From Bryobacterales bacterium (GTDB taxonomy: Bacteria; Acidobacteriota; Terriglobia; Bryobacterales; Bryobacteraceae): a stretch of DNA of 64,000 nt. The number at the start of each line of letters is the position of its first letter. Position 1 is the stretch's first letter. The notes under the pieces were generated by a model, which saw only the letters and a program-made list of their open reading frames with translations, did not search any database and was not told the origin of the DNA. Shown here one piece after another: positions 54,840 through 63,602 of the stretch. Where the stretch lies: assembly GCA_020851555.1 (NCBI GenBank), contig JADZCM010000035.1, positions 1 to 64,000 on the forward strand, read 5' to 3'. Both the position numbers and the translations under genes were made by a program.

Positions 54840-55664
54840 TCAGCCCGTCACGGTATTCCGCAGCACGCCGATGCCGGATAGTTCCACCTCGACCACGTCT
54901 CCCGGCTTCATCGGGCGCGTCGTGCCGGGCGTGCCAGTGTAAATCACATCCCCCGGCATCAGGGTGACGAACCGGCTGGCGAAACTCACGATGGCGTGGC
55001 AGTCGAACAGCAGGTCCGCCGTGCTCTCCTTCTGCACCACCTGTCCGTTCAGCCGGGTCTGCAGCTCCAGCTTTCCGTAGTCGATGCCTTTGACGATCAC
55101 CGGACCGAGCGGGCCAAAGGTGTCGGCGCCTTTGGCGCGCCACCACTGCTGGTCGTTCTTCTGCCAGTCACGCTCGCTTACGTCGTTGCCGCAGGTGGCG
55201 CCGAAGATCACCTCCGCCGCCCTCTCCGGCGGGATGTTCTTCGCCTGCTTGCCGATGACGATGACGAGTTCGCCCTCATAGTGGACATTGGCGGCGTCCG
55301 GCGGAATGACGATGGGATCTCCGGGGTTGGCCAGACACGTGACGGGCTTCCAGAAGAACTCCGGCTTGGCGGGAGGTTTCTGCGCTCCCAGGTGGCTCTT
55401 GTAGTTGAGGGCCACCGCCAGCACCTTGGACGGTTCGCACGGATAGAGCAGCTTCACCTCGGCGAGCTTGTGCCGGGCGCCGGTTTCCTTGTACGGCCCG
55501 AGGATGCCGCCTCGGATCTCGCGGATGGTCTCGCCCTCCAGCACCCCGTAAGCCGTGGTTGCCGCTTTGCGGAACCGAACGAACTTGACCGGAGCCGCCT
55601 GCGCGGCGGGCGCCATTCCTGCCGCCAGAACGGCGGCGAGCACTTCCCTTCGGGTGGAATCCAT
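54840..55664 (-). CDS. Exported fumarylacetoacetate-hydrolase-family enzyme
   Basis: A 274-residue protein with an N-terminal Tat-like signal (STRREVLAAVLAAGMAPAAQA) ahead of the FAH domain: LLYPCEPSKVLAVALNYKSHLG, NVHYEGELVIVIGK, FGATCGNDVSERDWQ and GPVIVKGIDYGKLELQTRLNGQ. Metal-ligand acidic residues are present in HYEGELV. The family does hydrolysis or decarboxylation of keto acids and is normally cytoplasmic, so the signal is odd. Substrate unknown. It is divergent from the ABC genes. Confidence 0.88.
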   Translation of the reverse strand: MDSTRREVLAAVLAAGMAPAAQAAPVKFVRFRKAATTAYGVLEGETIREIRGGILGPYKETGARHKLAEVKLLYPCEPSKVLAVALNYKSHLGAQKPPAKPEFFWKPVTCLANPGDPIVIPPDAANVHYEGELVIVIGKQAKNIPPERAAEVIFGATCGNDVSERDWQKNDQQWWRAKGADTFGPLGPVIVKGIDYGKLELQTRLNGQVVQKESTADLLFDCHAIVSFASRFVTLMPGDVIYTGTPGTTRPMKPGDVVEVELSGIGVLRNTVTG

Positions 55665-55789
55665 GCGAGTTCTCCGTCCACATGATACTCGATCGTGGTC
55701 CGGTGTATGTTCTACTCACGCGGCAGCACAACCGCCTGCCGCGCGGAAGGCCATTGAGCGTGCCGTCCCGGGTCGGACATACTGGGTCT

Positions 55790-56536
55790 ATGGCCGCGCT
55801 GAGGGTCCGGAATCTCCGCAAGTCGTACAAGGACGTCTTGGCCGTCAACGGCGTGGACCTGGAGGTGATGCCCGGGGAGTGTCTGGGCCTGCTGGGACCC
55901 AACGGCGCGGGCAAGACCACCACGGTCGAGATCTGCGAAGGGCTCCTGGAGCCGGATTCCGGCGACGTGGAACTGCTCGGCCGGCACTGGAATTCGCACG
56001 CCGGGGAATTGCGGCAGCGGCTCGGCATACAACTCCAGGAGACGCAACTCTCCGAGAGGCTCACGGTGATGGAGACCGTCCGTCTGTTTCGCAGCTTCTT
56101 CCGGCAGGGGCCGGAAGCCGCCGAGGTCATCGGCATGGTGCGGCTCGGCGACAAGCGGGATGCGCGCGTGGGCAACCTGTCGGGGGGACAGAAGCAGCGG
56201 CTGGCGCTGGCCTGCGCTCTGGTGGGAGACCCGGAGTTCCTCTTCCTGGACGAGCCGACCACCGGGCTGGATCCGCAGGCCCGGCGCATGATCTGGGACC
56301 TCATCGAGCAGTTCAAGCGGTCCGGCAGGACCATCCTGCTCACCACGCACTACATGGAGGAGGCCGAGCGTCTCTGCGAGCGGGTGGCCATCATGGATTT
56401 CGGCAAGGTGATCGCACTCGGGCCGCCAGCCGAACTGGTGGCCTCCATCGGCGTGCCGCCGCCTCCGGCGCCGGCCAACGGGAACCTGGAGGACGTCTTT
56501 GTCGCGCTGACGGGACGGCATTTGCGCGATGACTAG
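55790..56536 (+). CDS. ABC-2 type transporter ATP-binding protein
   Basis: A 248-residue ATPase with Walker A GPNGAGKTTT, signature LSGGQKQR, Walker B LFLDEPTTGLD and switch His TTHYMEEAE. It is of the drug/lipid exporter type. The ATG at 55790 opens the conserved MAALRVRNLRKSYKDVLAVNG. The end overlaps the permease start by 8 bases, so the two act as one exporter. Confidence 0.95.
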   Translation: MAALRVRNLRKSYKDVLAVNGVDLEVMPGECLGLLGPNGAGKTTTVEICEGLLEPDSGDVELLGRHWNSHAGELRQRLGIQLQETQLSERLTVMETVRLFRSFFRQGPEAAEVIGMVRLGDKRDARVGNLSGGQKQRLALACALVGDPEFLFLDEPTTGLDPQARRMIWDLIEQFKRSGRTILLTTHYMEEAERLCERVAIMDFGKVIALGPPAELVASIGVPPPPAPANGNLEDVFVALTGRHLRDD

Positions 56537-57566
56537 GGCGCTGGAGAAGAGCGCCCTGGCCCAGTTGACGCTGGTCAGATTCCGCGAGTTCATCCGCGAG
56601 CCGGAATCCGTTTTCTGGGTTTTCGTGTTTCCCATCCTGATGGCGGCGGGGCTCGGCCTGGCCTTCCGGAGCCGCCCCCCTGAGACCTTGAAGGTCGCGG
56701 CCACCACGCCGGAACTCGTGCAAGCCTTGCGGCAGGAGAAGCTCCTGAACGTGCAGCCACTGCCGCTGCGCGCGGCGGATGAGGCTCTGCGCACCGGCAA
56801 GCTGGCCCTGGTTGTCGTGCCCGCGCCCTCCGGCGGCGTGGTCTACCGCTACGACGAAGCCAGCCCGGACGGCCGCGCAGCCCGCATGCTGGCCGATGGG
56901 GCCGTGCAGCGCGCCGCGGGGCGGACCGATCCGGTCCCGGCCGCCGACCGGCTGATGAAGGAGCCGGGTTCCCGCTACATCGACTTCCTGGTTCCGGGGC
57001 TTATCGGCATGAACCTGATGGGCAGCGGGATCTGGAGCATCGCCTTCGCCGTGGTGGACGCGCGGCGGAAGAAGCTCATGAAGCGTCTGATTGCGACGCC
57101 CATGCTGCGGCGGCACTATCTGCTGTCTTTCATCATCTCGCGGCTGTCGGTGCTGGTCCTGGAAGTGGCGGTCCTGGCCGGCTTCGGCGTGGCCGTATTC
57201 GGGATACCGCTTCGTGGTTCGCTGCTGGTCCTCGCTCTGTTCTGCCTGATGGGTTCGTTGTGCTTCAGCGCCGTGGGGCTTCTCATTTCTTGCCGCGTGA
57301 AGACGATTGAAGGCGTCTCGGGGCTGGCCAACGTCGTGATGATGCCGATGTGGATCGCCTCCGGCGTGTTCTTCTCAGTGAGCCGGTTTCCCGACGGACT
57401 CCAGCCCCTGATCCGGGCGCTGCCGCTGACGGCCGCGATCGACGCCCTGCGCGCCAACATGCTGGAGGGGGCCGGGTTGGCGCAACTGGCGCCCGAGGCG
57501 GGCATTTTGGGCGCCTGGCTGATCGTCTGCTTCACGGTGGCGCTGAAACTGTTCCGCTGGAGTTAG
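56529..57566 (+). CDS. ABC-2 type transporter permease
   Basis: A 345-residue permease with one N-terminal helix, a large external loop (about 50-140) and five C-terminal helices; GLIGMNLMGSGIWSIAFAVVDARRKKLMKRL is the typical coupling region. The ligand is unknown. It overlaps the ATPase gene. Confidence 0.92.
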   Translation: MTRALEKSALAQLTLVRFREFIREPESVFWVFVFPILMAAGLGLAFRSRPPETLKVAATTPELVQALRQEKLLNVQPLPLRAADEALRTGKLALVVVPAPSGGVVYRYDEASPDGRAARMLADGAVQRAAGRTDPVPAADRLMKEPGSRYIDFLVPGLIGMNLMGSGIWSIAFAVVDARRKKLMKRLIATPMLRRHYLLSFIISRLSVLVLEVAVLAGFGVAVFGIPLRGSLLVLALFCLMGSLCFSAVGLLISCRVKTIEGVSGLANVVMMPMWIASGVFFSVSRFPDGLQPLIRALPLTAAIDALRANMLEGAGLAQLAPEAGILGAWLIVCFTVALKLFRWS

Positions 57567-57667
57567 CTCCGCGCCCGCCGCCGTCCGTCCCGCTCCCGGA
57601 CCCGGCGCCGGGCGACAGGCAGATCCGCATATCTGGCGGCCGGTCAGGGTAGGGATGGCGGCCGGCT

Positions 57668-57695
57668 GGGGCAGACCGGCGTTACGGCCTGCCCC
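57668..57695. terminator. Hairpin between convergent permease and enolase-family genes
   Basis: GGGGCAG at 57668-57674 pairs with CTGCCCC at 57689-57695, with CCG/CGG continuing inside and a six-base loop. There is no T-run, but a stable stem at the junction of convergent genes fits a two-way terminator. Confidence 0.42.
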
Positions 57696-57708
57696 AACGG
57701 TCCGCGGG

Positions 57709-59052
57709 CTAGGTGTACAGGTTGTCCGCCGAGCGCTCGCGGTTCCACTCGTCGGTCGGATCGAAGTAATTCTTGTCCATGAGGTGCTGCTTCATGGCCT
57801 CTTCGTTGAGCGTGAAGCCAAGGCCGGGGCCGTTCGGCACCCTGACGTAGCCCTTGTCGAGGATGGGCTTCTCGACGCCGTCGATGAGGCTGTCCCACCA
57901 GGGGATGTCCACCGAGTGGTTCTCCATGACCAGGAAGCCTTCGGTGGCCGCGGCGCAATGCACGTTGGCCATGCAGCAGACAGGCGAGCCGGCCATGTGC
58001 ATGGCCATGGGCACGCCGTACTTCTGGGCCATGTCGCCGATGCGCTTGGTCTCCAGGATGCCGCCGGAGGTCGAAAGGTCGGGATGAATGATGTCCACGG
58101 CGTGCTCGCGGCACAGCACCTCAAAAGGCTCTAGCAGGTAGATGTCCTCGCCCGTGCAGATCGGCACATCCAGGGCCTGCGTGATCTGCTTCAGCAGGTC
58201 GGTGTGGTACCACGGCACGGTGTCTTCCATCCACGCCAGGTTACACTTCTCGAAAGCCTTGCCGAGCTTGATGATGGAGTTGACACCCATGCTGCCGAAA
58301 TGGTCGGTGGCGATAGGAATCTCCCAGCCCACCACCTCGCGGACCTTCATGATGTAGTCGGCCATGATCGCGGCGCCCTTTTCGGTGATCTCGACGCCGG
58401 TCATGGTGTGCTCCCGGCCGCGTTCCATCGACATGCCCGAGATGGTGCCGGGTACACCGCGCAGGTGGCCCATAATCCCGATGTCCATCTTCAGGAAGGT
58501 GAAGCCCATTGCCATGCGCGTCTTCATACGCTCGCCGAAGACCTTCGGGTCGGGGGAATCCGGCGTGTCGGCGTAGCAGCGGCAGCGGTCGCGGTACTTG
58601 CCGCCCAGCATCTGCCAGACCGGGACGTTGTAGGCCTTTCCGGCAAGGTCCCAGCAGGCCTCTTCGATGGCCACCACCCCGCCGGCCATCCGTCCGTGGC
58701 CCCCGAACTGGCGCAGTCTCTTGAAGATCTGCTCGATGTTGCAGGGGTTCTGGCCGAGGATGCGGCTCTTCAACAGCAGCGCATAGGTCTTGCTGGCCCC
58801 GTCGCGGACCTCGCCGTAGCCCGAGATTCCCTGGTTGGTATCAATGCGTATGACCGGGCAGGTGAAGGGTGCTTTAGCGAGCACGGCTACCCGCAAGTCC
58901 GTGATCTTGAGTTGCGATGGAGCGGAATTGCGCTGGGTGTTCTGAACGGCCGCGTCAATCGTCTCGTCGGCCCAAAAACTTGTCGCCGCCACGCCGGTCG
59001 CGGCCTTCAGAAAAGACCGGCGGGTCTTGGGCAGAATAAACGGGTGTTTCAT
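57709..59052 (-). CDS. Exported enolase-superfamily (mandelate racemase / sugar-acid dehydratase-like) enzyme
   Basis: A 447-residue protein with a Tat-like start (KTRRSFLKAATGVAATSF). The barrel carries FLKMDI, metal ligands in IATDHFG, WMEDTVPW and CTGEDIY, and a His in MAMHMAG. This is the galactonate/mannonate-dehydratase side of the superfamily, though specificity cannot be read. An exported member is unusual, as these enzymes normally work in the cytoplasm. It is divergent from lexA. Confidence 0.88.
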   Translation of the reverse strand: MKHPFILPKTRRSFLKAATGVAATSFWADETIDAAVQNTQRNSAPSQLKITDLRVAVLAKAPFTCPVIRIDTNQGISGYGEVRDGASKTYALLLKSRILGQNPCNIEQIFKRLRQFGGHGRMAGGVVAIEEACWDLAGKAYNVPVWQMLGGKYRDRCRCYADTPDSPDPKVFGERMKTRMAMGFTFLKMDIGIMGHLRGVPGTISGMSMERGREHTMTGVEITEKGAAIMADYIMKVREVVGWEIPIATDHFGSMGVNSIIKLGKAFEKCNLAWMEDTVPWYHTDLLKQITQALDVPICTGEDIYLLEPFEVLCREHAVDIIHPDLSTSGGILETKRIGDMAQKYGVPMAMHMAGSPVCCMANVHCAAATEGFLVMENHSVDIPWWDSLIDGVEKPILDKGYVRVPNGPGLGFTLNEEAMKQHLMDKNYFDPTDEWNRERSADNLYT

Positions 59053-59112
59053 TCTGGACTCCTCCTAGCAGGCAAGTATACAGCACCGGGGCGCCAGTCA
59101 TTTGCGGCCATA

Positions 59113-59141
59113 TTGACTTTCTCTTTTTCTTCGCTGACAAT
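59113..59141 (+). promoter_or_regulatory. Promoter of lexA (probable leaderless start)
   Basis: TTGACT (5 of 6) at 59113-59118 and GACAAT (4 of 6) at 59136-59141 are 17 bases apart. Transcription would start at about 59148, which is the A of the lexA ATG. No ribosome-binding site precedes that ATG. A GTG at 59142 is in frame but directly abuts the -10. No LexA box was recognised. Confidence 0.55.
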
Positions 59142-59147
59142 GTGAGC

Positions 59148-59774
59148 ATGGCGCTGACGCGGAAGCAGAAGCAGGTGCTCGATCTCATTGCACGATTCGT
59201 CGAACAACACGGCTACAGCCCCAGCTACCAGGAGATTGCCGACGAGCTGAAGCTGGCTTCGCTCGCCACGGTACACAAGCACATCCTGGCGCTGGAGGCC
59301 AAGCACTACCTCCGGCGCGGCTTCAACCGGAGCCGGTCCATCGACCTCTCCCCGAAGTACCTTGAGGAGGAGCGGCGCCGCTGCGCTCGAGCCGGCGGAG
59401 AAGTGCCCCTGGCGGGCCGCATCGCGGCGGGCACGCCGGTAGAGGCGATACCGGGCCGCGACACTCTGAATCTCGGCGAGTTCCTGGCGGACGAAGACAT
59501 GTACGCGCTCGAGGTGAGAGGCGATTCCATGATCGAGGACCACATTTGCGACGGCGACGTGGTTTTGGTGGAGCGGTCGGCTAGGATCAAAGACGGTGAT
59601 ATCGTTGTCGCCGTCGTGAGCGGGGACCAGGCCACGCTGAAGCGCTTCTTCCGTGAGTCGGAGACGACCGTCCGGCTTCAGCCCGCCAACGCCGCGATGC
59701 CTCCCATCCAGGTGCCGCTCTCGGACCTCGAGATTCAAGGCAGGGTGCTGGCCGTGCTAAGAAAGTACAAGTAG
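59148..59774 (+). CDS. lexA: LexA repressor
   Basis: A 208-residue SOS repressor. The winged helix MALTRKQKQVLDLIARFVEQHGYSPSYQEIADEL comes first. The self-cleavage bond is Ala89-Gly90 (PLAGRI), with Ser127 in RGDSMIED and Lys165 in QATLKRFF as the catalytic pair. All cleavage residues are intact. It is followed by glgA 10 bases on, an unusual partner. Confidence 0.96.
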   Translation: MALTRKQKQVLDLIARFVEQHGYSPSYQEIADELKLASLATVHKHILALEAKHYLRRGFNRSRSIDLSPKYLEEERRRCARAGGEVPLAGRIAAGTPVEAIPGRDTLNLGEFLADEDMYALEVRGDSMIEDHICDGDVVLVERSARIKDGDIVVAVVSGDQATLKRFFRESETTVRLQPANAAMPPIQVPLSDLEIQGRVLAVLRKYK

Positions 59775-59784
59775 CCTAGGTTGA

Positions 59785-61233
59785 ATGCCCCGAGTCCTCA
59801 TGGTGGCTTCCGAAGCCACTCCATTTATCAAGACCGGCGGCCTGGCCGACGTCGTGGGCTCCCTGCCCCCGGAACTCAAGACCCTGGGCCAGGAGGTGGC
59901 GGTCGTGCTGCCCTGGTACAGGGGGGCGCGGGTCCCGGAGAGCCGGCCCGTGCTGGGGCCGGCGCCGTTGTGGGTCGGACAGTCATCGTACCAGGCGCGG
60001 CTGCACGTTTCGGAGGTCCGCGCCGTTCCGTACTACCTGGTGGAGTGCCCGGAAGTGTTCGACCGGGATGGCCTGTATTCCCCGCCGGAAGGCCAGTTTC
60101 CGGATAACCACGTGCGCTTCGCGGCGCTTTGCAAGGCGGCGCTGCTGGTTGCCCGGAGACTGTTCCGCACGGACATCCTTCACTGCCATGACTGGCAGGC
60201 CGCCTTGATTCCCATCTACCTCCGTTCCGTGCTGGCGCGCGATCCGGCCTTTCTGGGGGTGAAGACGCTTCTCACGGTGCATAACCTGGGTTATCAGGGG
60301 GTCTTCGCAAAGTACGAACTGGCCGGCATGGGGCTGGATGAAAGCATATTTCATCCCGGCTTTGCGGAATTCTTAGGCGATGTCAATCTGCTCAAAGGGG
60401 GGATCGCAGCCAGCGACGCGATCAGCACGGTCAGCAGGGCGTACGCCAGGGAGATCCAGACGCCCGATTATGGCTGCCGGCTCGATGGCCTGCTGCGCGA
60501 ACGCGCGGATGCGCTCTACGGAATCTTGAACGGAGTGGACTACTCTGTCTGGAATCCCGAGACGGACCCCCACATCGCCGCTAATTATTCGGCCGCCGAT
60601 CTAAGGGGCAAGGCCGTGTGCAAAGCCGATCTGCTGAAACGCATGGGGCTTCCCGGCGAGGCCGCGCACCGCCCGCTGATTGGGATCGTCTCGCGGTTCA
60701 CCGGGCAGAAGGGCTTCGACCTGCTGGAGGAGGCGGCCGGCGTTCTACACTCGGAGGACGTATCCCTGGTGGCTCTGGGGGCCGGTGAGCGCCGCTACGA
60801 GGATTTCTTCCGAAGTCTCGCCGCGCACTTGCCGGAGAAGGTGGCGGTCCGGATCGGGTATGACGACCCCCTTTCGCACCAGATCGAGGCCGGCAGCGAC
60901 CTCTTCCTGATGCCCAGCCGCTACGAGCCGTGCGGCCTGAACCAGATCTACAGCCTGCGCTACGGCGCCGTCCCGGTGGTTCGCGCCACCGGCGGGCTGG
61001 ATGATACCATCGATAGCAGCACGGGCTTCAAGTTCGAGGACTATTCGGCCAGGGCCCTGGCCGCCGCGCTGCGCGCGGCGCTGGCCGCATACGCCAACCC
61101 CGGCGAGTGGCGGCGCCTGATGTTGAACGGCATGGCGAAGGACTATTCCTGGCGGAAGTCCGCGGCGGAGTACGCCGGCCTGTACCGGCGGCTCGCCCCT
61201 GAATCCCGGCCGGGGCCGAAGACATCTACATGA
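59785..61233 (+). CDS. glgA: Glycogen synthase (ADP-glucose type)
   Basis: A 482-residue GT5 glucosyltransferase that extends alpha-1,4-glucan. The KTGGLADVVGSLP substrate loop is near residue 15, and the C-terminal SRYEPCGLNQIYSLRYGAVPVVRATGGLDDTI motif is intact. It comes 10 bases after lexA and 13 bases before the thioredoxin gene, so these may share a transcript. Confidence 0.96.
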   Translation: MPRVLMVASEATPFIKTGGLADVVGSLPPELKTLGQEVAVVLPWYRGARVPESRPVLGPAPLWVGQSSYQARLHVSEVRAVPYYLVECPEVFDRDGLYSPPEGQFPDNHVRFAALCKAALLVARRLFRTDILHCHDWQAALIPIYLRSVLARDPAFLGVKTLLTVHNLGYQGVFAKYELAGMGLDESIFHPGFAEFLGDVNLLKGGIAASDAISTVSRAYAREIQTPDYGCRLDGLLRERADALYGILNGVDYSVWNPETDPHIAANYSAADLRGKAVCKADLLKRMGLPGEAAHRPLIGIVSRFTGQKGFDLLEEAAGVLHSEDVSLVALGAGERRYEDFFRSLAAHLPEKVAVRIGYDDPLSHQIEAGSDLFLMPSRYEPCGLNQIYSLRYGAVPVVRATGGLDDTIDSSTGFKFEDYSARALAAALRAALAAYANPGEWRRLMLNGMAKDYSWRKSAAEYAGLYRRLAPESRPGPKTST

Positions 61234-61246
61234 TTGGAGAAACCGA

Positions 61247-61576
61247 ATGGCTGGTGTTCATACGCTGACCTTCAACGACGCATCTTTCGATAATGACGTG
61301 CTGAAAGCCGAAATCCCGGTGCTTGTGGACTTCTGGGCGGAGTGGTGCGGCCCCTGCCGCATGATGGAGCCCACCATCAGCGCCATAGCGGACGACTACG
61401 CCGGCAGGGTCAAAGTCGGCAAACTCAACGTGGACGAGAACGGCGGCAGCGCCATGCGCTACGGCGTGCGGGGCATCCCCACCCTGCTGCTCTTCAAGGG
61501 CGGGCAGGTGGTGGAACAGCGCGTCGGCGCCATTGGAAAGTCGGAAGTTCAGAAGATGCTGGACGCCCACCTCTGA
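61247..61576 (+). CDS. trxA: Thioredoxin
   Basis: A 109-residue thioredoxin with active site WCGPC in DFWAEWCGPCRMM and the cis-Pro in GIPTLLLFKGG. It has no signal peptide, so it works in the cytoplasm. A short stem, GAAGAC/GTCTTC, lies at 61575-61593 right at the stop, without a T-run. Confidence 0.96.
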   Translation: MAGVHTLTFNDASFDNDVLKAEIPVLVDFWAEWCGPCRMMEPTISAIADDYAGRVKVGKLNVDENGGSAMRYGVRGIPTLLLFKGGQVVEQRVGAIGKSEVQKMLDAHL

Positions 61577-61674
61577 AGACGGCGGGCGTCTTCCACCTCT
61601 CTCCCTGAAGCTCAAACGTGCCGGCGCAGAGATTCCTCTGTTTGTAGTATCCTGACAATGGAGATCTCCTAGAT

Positions 61675-62829
61675 ATGTGCAGAAACGTCATTAAGGCTGT
61701 TTTGCCCCTGGCCTGCCTGCTCATCTTGTTCAGCGCGAACACCTTCGCGCAAATGGGCGCGATCCAGGGAAAGGTTGTGGGGGAGGATGGCCAGCCCGTC
61801 CAGAACGCGGTCGTCAAGATTGTCCGTAACGACATCAAGGGCAACTACCAGACCAAGACGAACCGCAGAGGCGAGTATTTCCATGCCGGCCTGCCTGCCG
61901 GGCGCGCCACCAACTACACCGTCACACTGGAAATCGGGGGCAAGGATGTCGACTTCCGCCAGGGCGTCGCCGTCCCGTTGGGGGAGCCGATAGCCGTCAA
62001 TTTCGATCTGGCCCTCAAGAAGAAGCAGGAAGCGGCCATGGCCGCCGGGCAGATCACCGACGATCAAACGCGCGGCCTCAGCGCGCAGCAGCGCGAGGAG
62101 CTGGAGAAGGCCATGAAGGAGCGCGCCAGCCAGCTCGCCAAGAACAAGGAGCTTAGCGAGGCCTTTAATACCGGTATGGAGGCCATGAAGGCCAACCAGT
62201 TCCAGGCCGCGGTGGATGCGTTCACCAAGGCTTCCGAGGTGGACCCCAAACAGAACGCCGTATGGGGCCAGCTCGCGGAAGCCTACTCCAGCCTGGCACA
62301 GCAGAAGACCGGCGCCGAGCAGCAGCAGATTCTGGAGAAGTCGCTGGAGGCTTTCCAGAGAGCCATGGAATTGAAGCCCGACGACGCCGCTTATCACAAC
62401 AACTACGCTCTGGTGCTGGTCCGCGCCAAAAAGCTTCCCGAGGCGCAGGCTGCCCTGGAAAAGGCCGCCCAGTTGGATCCGCCCAACGCCGGCAAATATT
62501 ACTACAACCTGGGCGCGGTGATGATGAACACGGGGCAGATGGATGCGGCGGGCGAGGCGTTCAAGAAGGCCATTTCGCTCACTCCCAACTACGCCGCGGC
62601 CTGGTTCCAGTACGGGCTGTATCTGGTCGGAAAGGCGCAGATCGCCCCCGATGGCAAGATACAGCCGCCGGAAGGCACCCGTGAAGCGCTCCAGGAGTAT
62701 CTGAAGCTGGAGCCTGCCGGCTCCAACGCGGAGCAGGCGAAACAGATTCTCGGTTCTCTCGATGCCGCCATCGAGACGCAGTATGTCAACCCGGACGCCA
62801 AGAAGCGGCCGGGAGCGAAGAAGAAGTAG
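61675..62829 (+). CDS. Exported protein with carboxypeptidase-regulatory-like domain and TPR repeats
   Basis: A 384-residue exported protein (signal AVLPLACLLILFSANTFAQ). A regulatory-like beta domain (GAIQGKVVGEDGQPVQNAVVKIVRND, TKTNRRGEYFHAGLPAG) is at about 27-105. Four or five TPRs follow from about 160 (NTGMEAMKANQFQAAVDAFTKASEVDPK, YNLGAVMMNTGQMDAAGEAFKKAI). The end is Lys-rich (KKRPGAKKK). The two-part plan is common in Acidobacteria; partners are unknown. A palindrome, GGAGATCTCC at 61660-61669, covers the ribosome-binding site. Confidence 0.85.
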   Translation: MCRNVIKAVLPLACLLILFSANTFAQMGAIQGKVVGEDGQPVQNAVVKIVRNDIKGNYQTKTNRRGEYFHAGLPAGRATNYTVTLEIGGKDVDFRQGVAVPLGEPIAVNFDLALKKKQEAAMAAGQITDDQTRGLSAQQREELEKAMKERASQLAKNKELSEAFNTGMEAMKANQFQAAVDAFTKASEVDPKQNAVWGQLAEAYSSLAQQKTGAEQQQILEKSLEAFQRAMELKPDDAAYHNNYALVLVRAKKLPEAQAALEKAAQLDPPNAGKYYYNLGAVMMNTGQMDAAGEAFKKAISLTPNYAAAWFQYGLYLVGKAQIAPDGKIQPPEGTREALQEYLKLEPAGSNAEQAKQILGSLDAAIETQYVNPDAKKRPGAKKK

Positions 62830-62874
62830 CGCTCTTCGGATTCCCGACCGCTCCGCGGCATAGCGGACCACGGC

Positions 62875-63156
62875 ATGATCAGGGTCGTCCTCTACCTTCT
62901 GATCTCTATCTTCCTGATCACGTTTCTGCGGATCGTTATCGGGATCATCGGCAAGGGAGTCTCCGACCTGGCCGGACCGTCCAAACCCCGGGATTCCTCC
63001 CCGGCCGCGCGGTCCGCCGCCACGGGCGGCGAACTCAAGCGCGACCCGGTCTGCGGGACGTTCGTGGCCCCGTCAGCCAGCGTGAAGAAGACGGTCCGAG
63101 GCGAGGTGCTGCACTTCTGCTCCACCGCGTGCCGGGACAAGTACCGGGAAAGTTGA
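62875..63156 (+). CDS. Small membrane protein with YHS/TRASH-like metal-binding domain
   Basis: A 93-residue protein with an N-terminal membrane helix (VVLYLLISIFLITFLRIVIGIIG) and a C-terminal motif RDPVCGTFVAP...LHFCSTACRDKY. The C-x19-25-C-x3-C pattern of YHS/TRASH domains suggests binding of a metal such as copper or zinc. The domain faces the cytoplasm or periplasm depending on topology, which I cannot fix. Confidence 0.78.
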   Translation: MIRVVLYLLISIFLITFLRIVIGIIGKGVSDLAGPSKPRDSSPAARSAATGGELKRDPVCGTFVAPSASVKKTVRGEVLHFCSTACRDKYRES

Positions 63157-63200
63157 GTGACGAGGTGACTCGGTGACCCGGTGGTTGCCGAACGCGCCCG

Positions 63201-63602
63201 TCACGCGCCAGATGCGCCCCGGATCTCGTCCAGCAGCCCCCTCACCAGCCCCTCAATCTCGTCTCGAACCCGGCGGTAGACCTTCCCGCTCTGGCCGATC
63301 GGGTCGTCAACCGTCCACTTAAGGACAGGGCAGGGCCACTCCCACGGCAGCGGGCAACCGGCCATGTTCACGACCAGGTCAAAGGCTTGCCTCCGCATCC
63401 AGGTCAGAGGCTTGGGGAACTGGTCTCCCAGGTCGATTCGCTTCTCCGCCATGACCTCGCGCACGGGGGGCGCGATGATGCCCGCCGGCATCAGGCCGGC
63501 GCTTTCCACCTCCCAGATTCCCGCCCCCAGGTGACGGGCGAACGCCTCCGCCATCTGGCTGCGGCACGAATTGCCGATACAGACGAACAGGACGCGCTTC
63601 AT
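63201..63602 (-). CDS. arsC: Arsenate reductase / low-molecular-weight phosphatase family
   Basis: A 133-residue protein with the C-x5-R loop VCIGNSCRSQMAEAFARH (Cys8 to Arg14). The later segment (VNMAGCPLPWEWPCPVLKWTVDDPIG) matches the thioredoxin-coupled ArsC type, with the spaced Cys pair near 82 and 90. It may reduce arsenate, but a protein tyrosine phosphatase role is possible. It overlaps the end of pdxT as ATGA; no arsB or arsR is visible. Confidence 0.85.
   Translation of the reverse strand: MKRVLFVCIGNSCRSQMAEAFARHLGAGIWEVESAGLMPAGIIAPPVREVMAEKRIDLGDQFPKPLTWMRRQAFDLVVNMAGCPLPWEWPCPVLKWTVDDPIGQSGKVYRRVRDEIEGLVRGLLDEIRGASGA

Noticed and set aside
61575-61593. Intrinsic terminator after the thioredoxin gene
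   Set aside because: A six-base stem is present but there is no T-run, so it does not meet the usual form; it is mentioned only within the gene entry.
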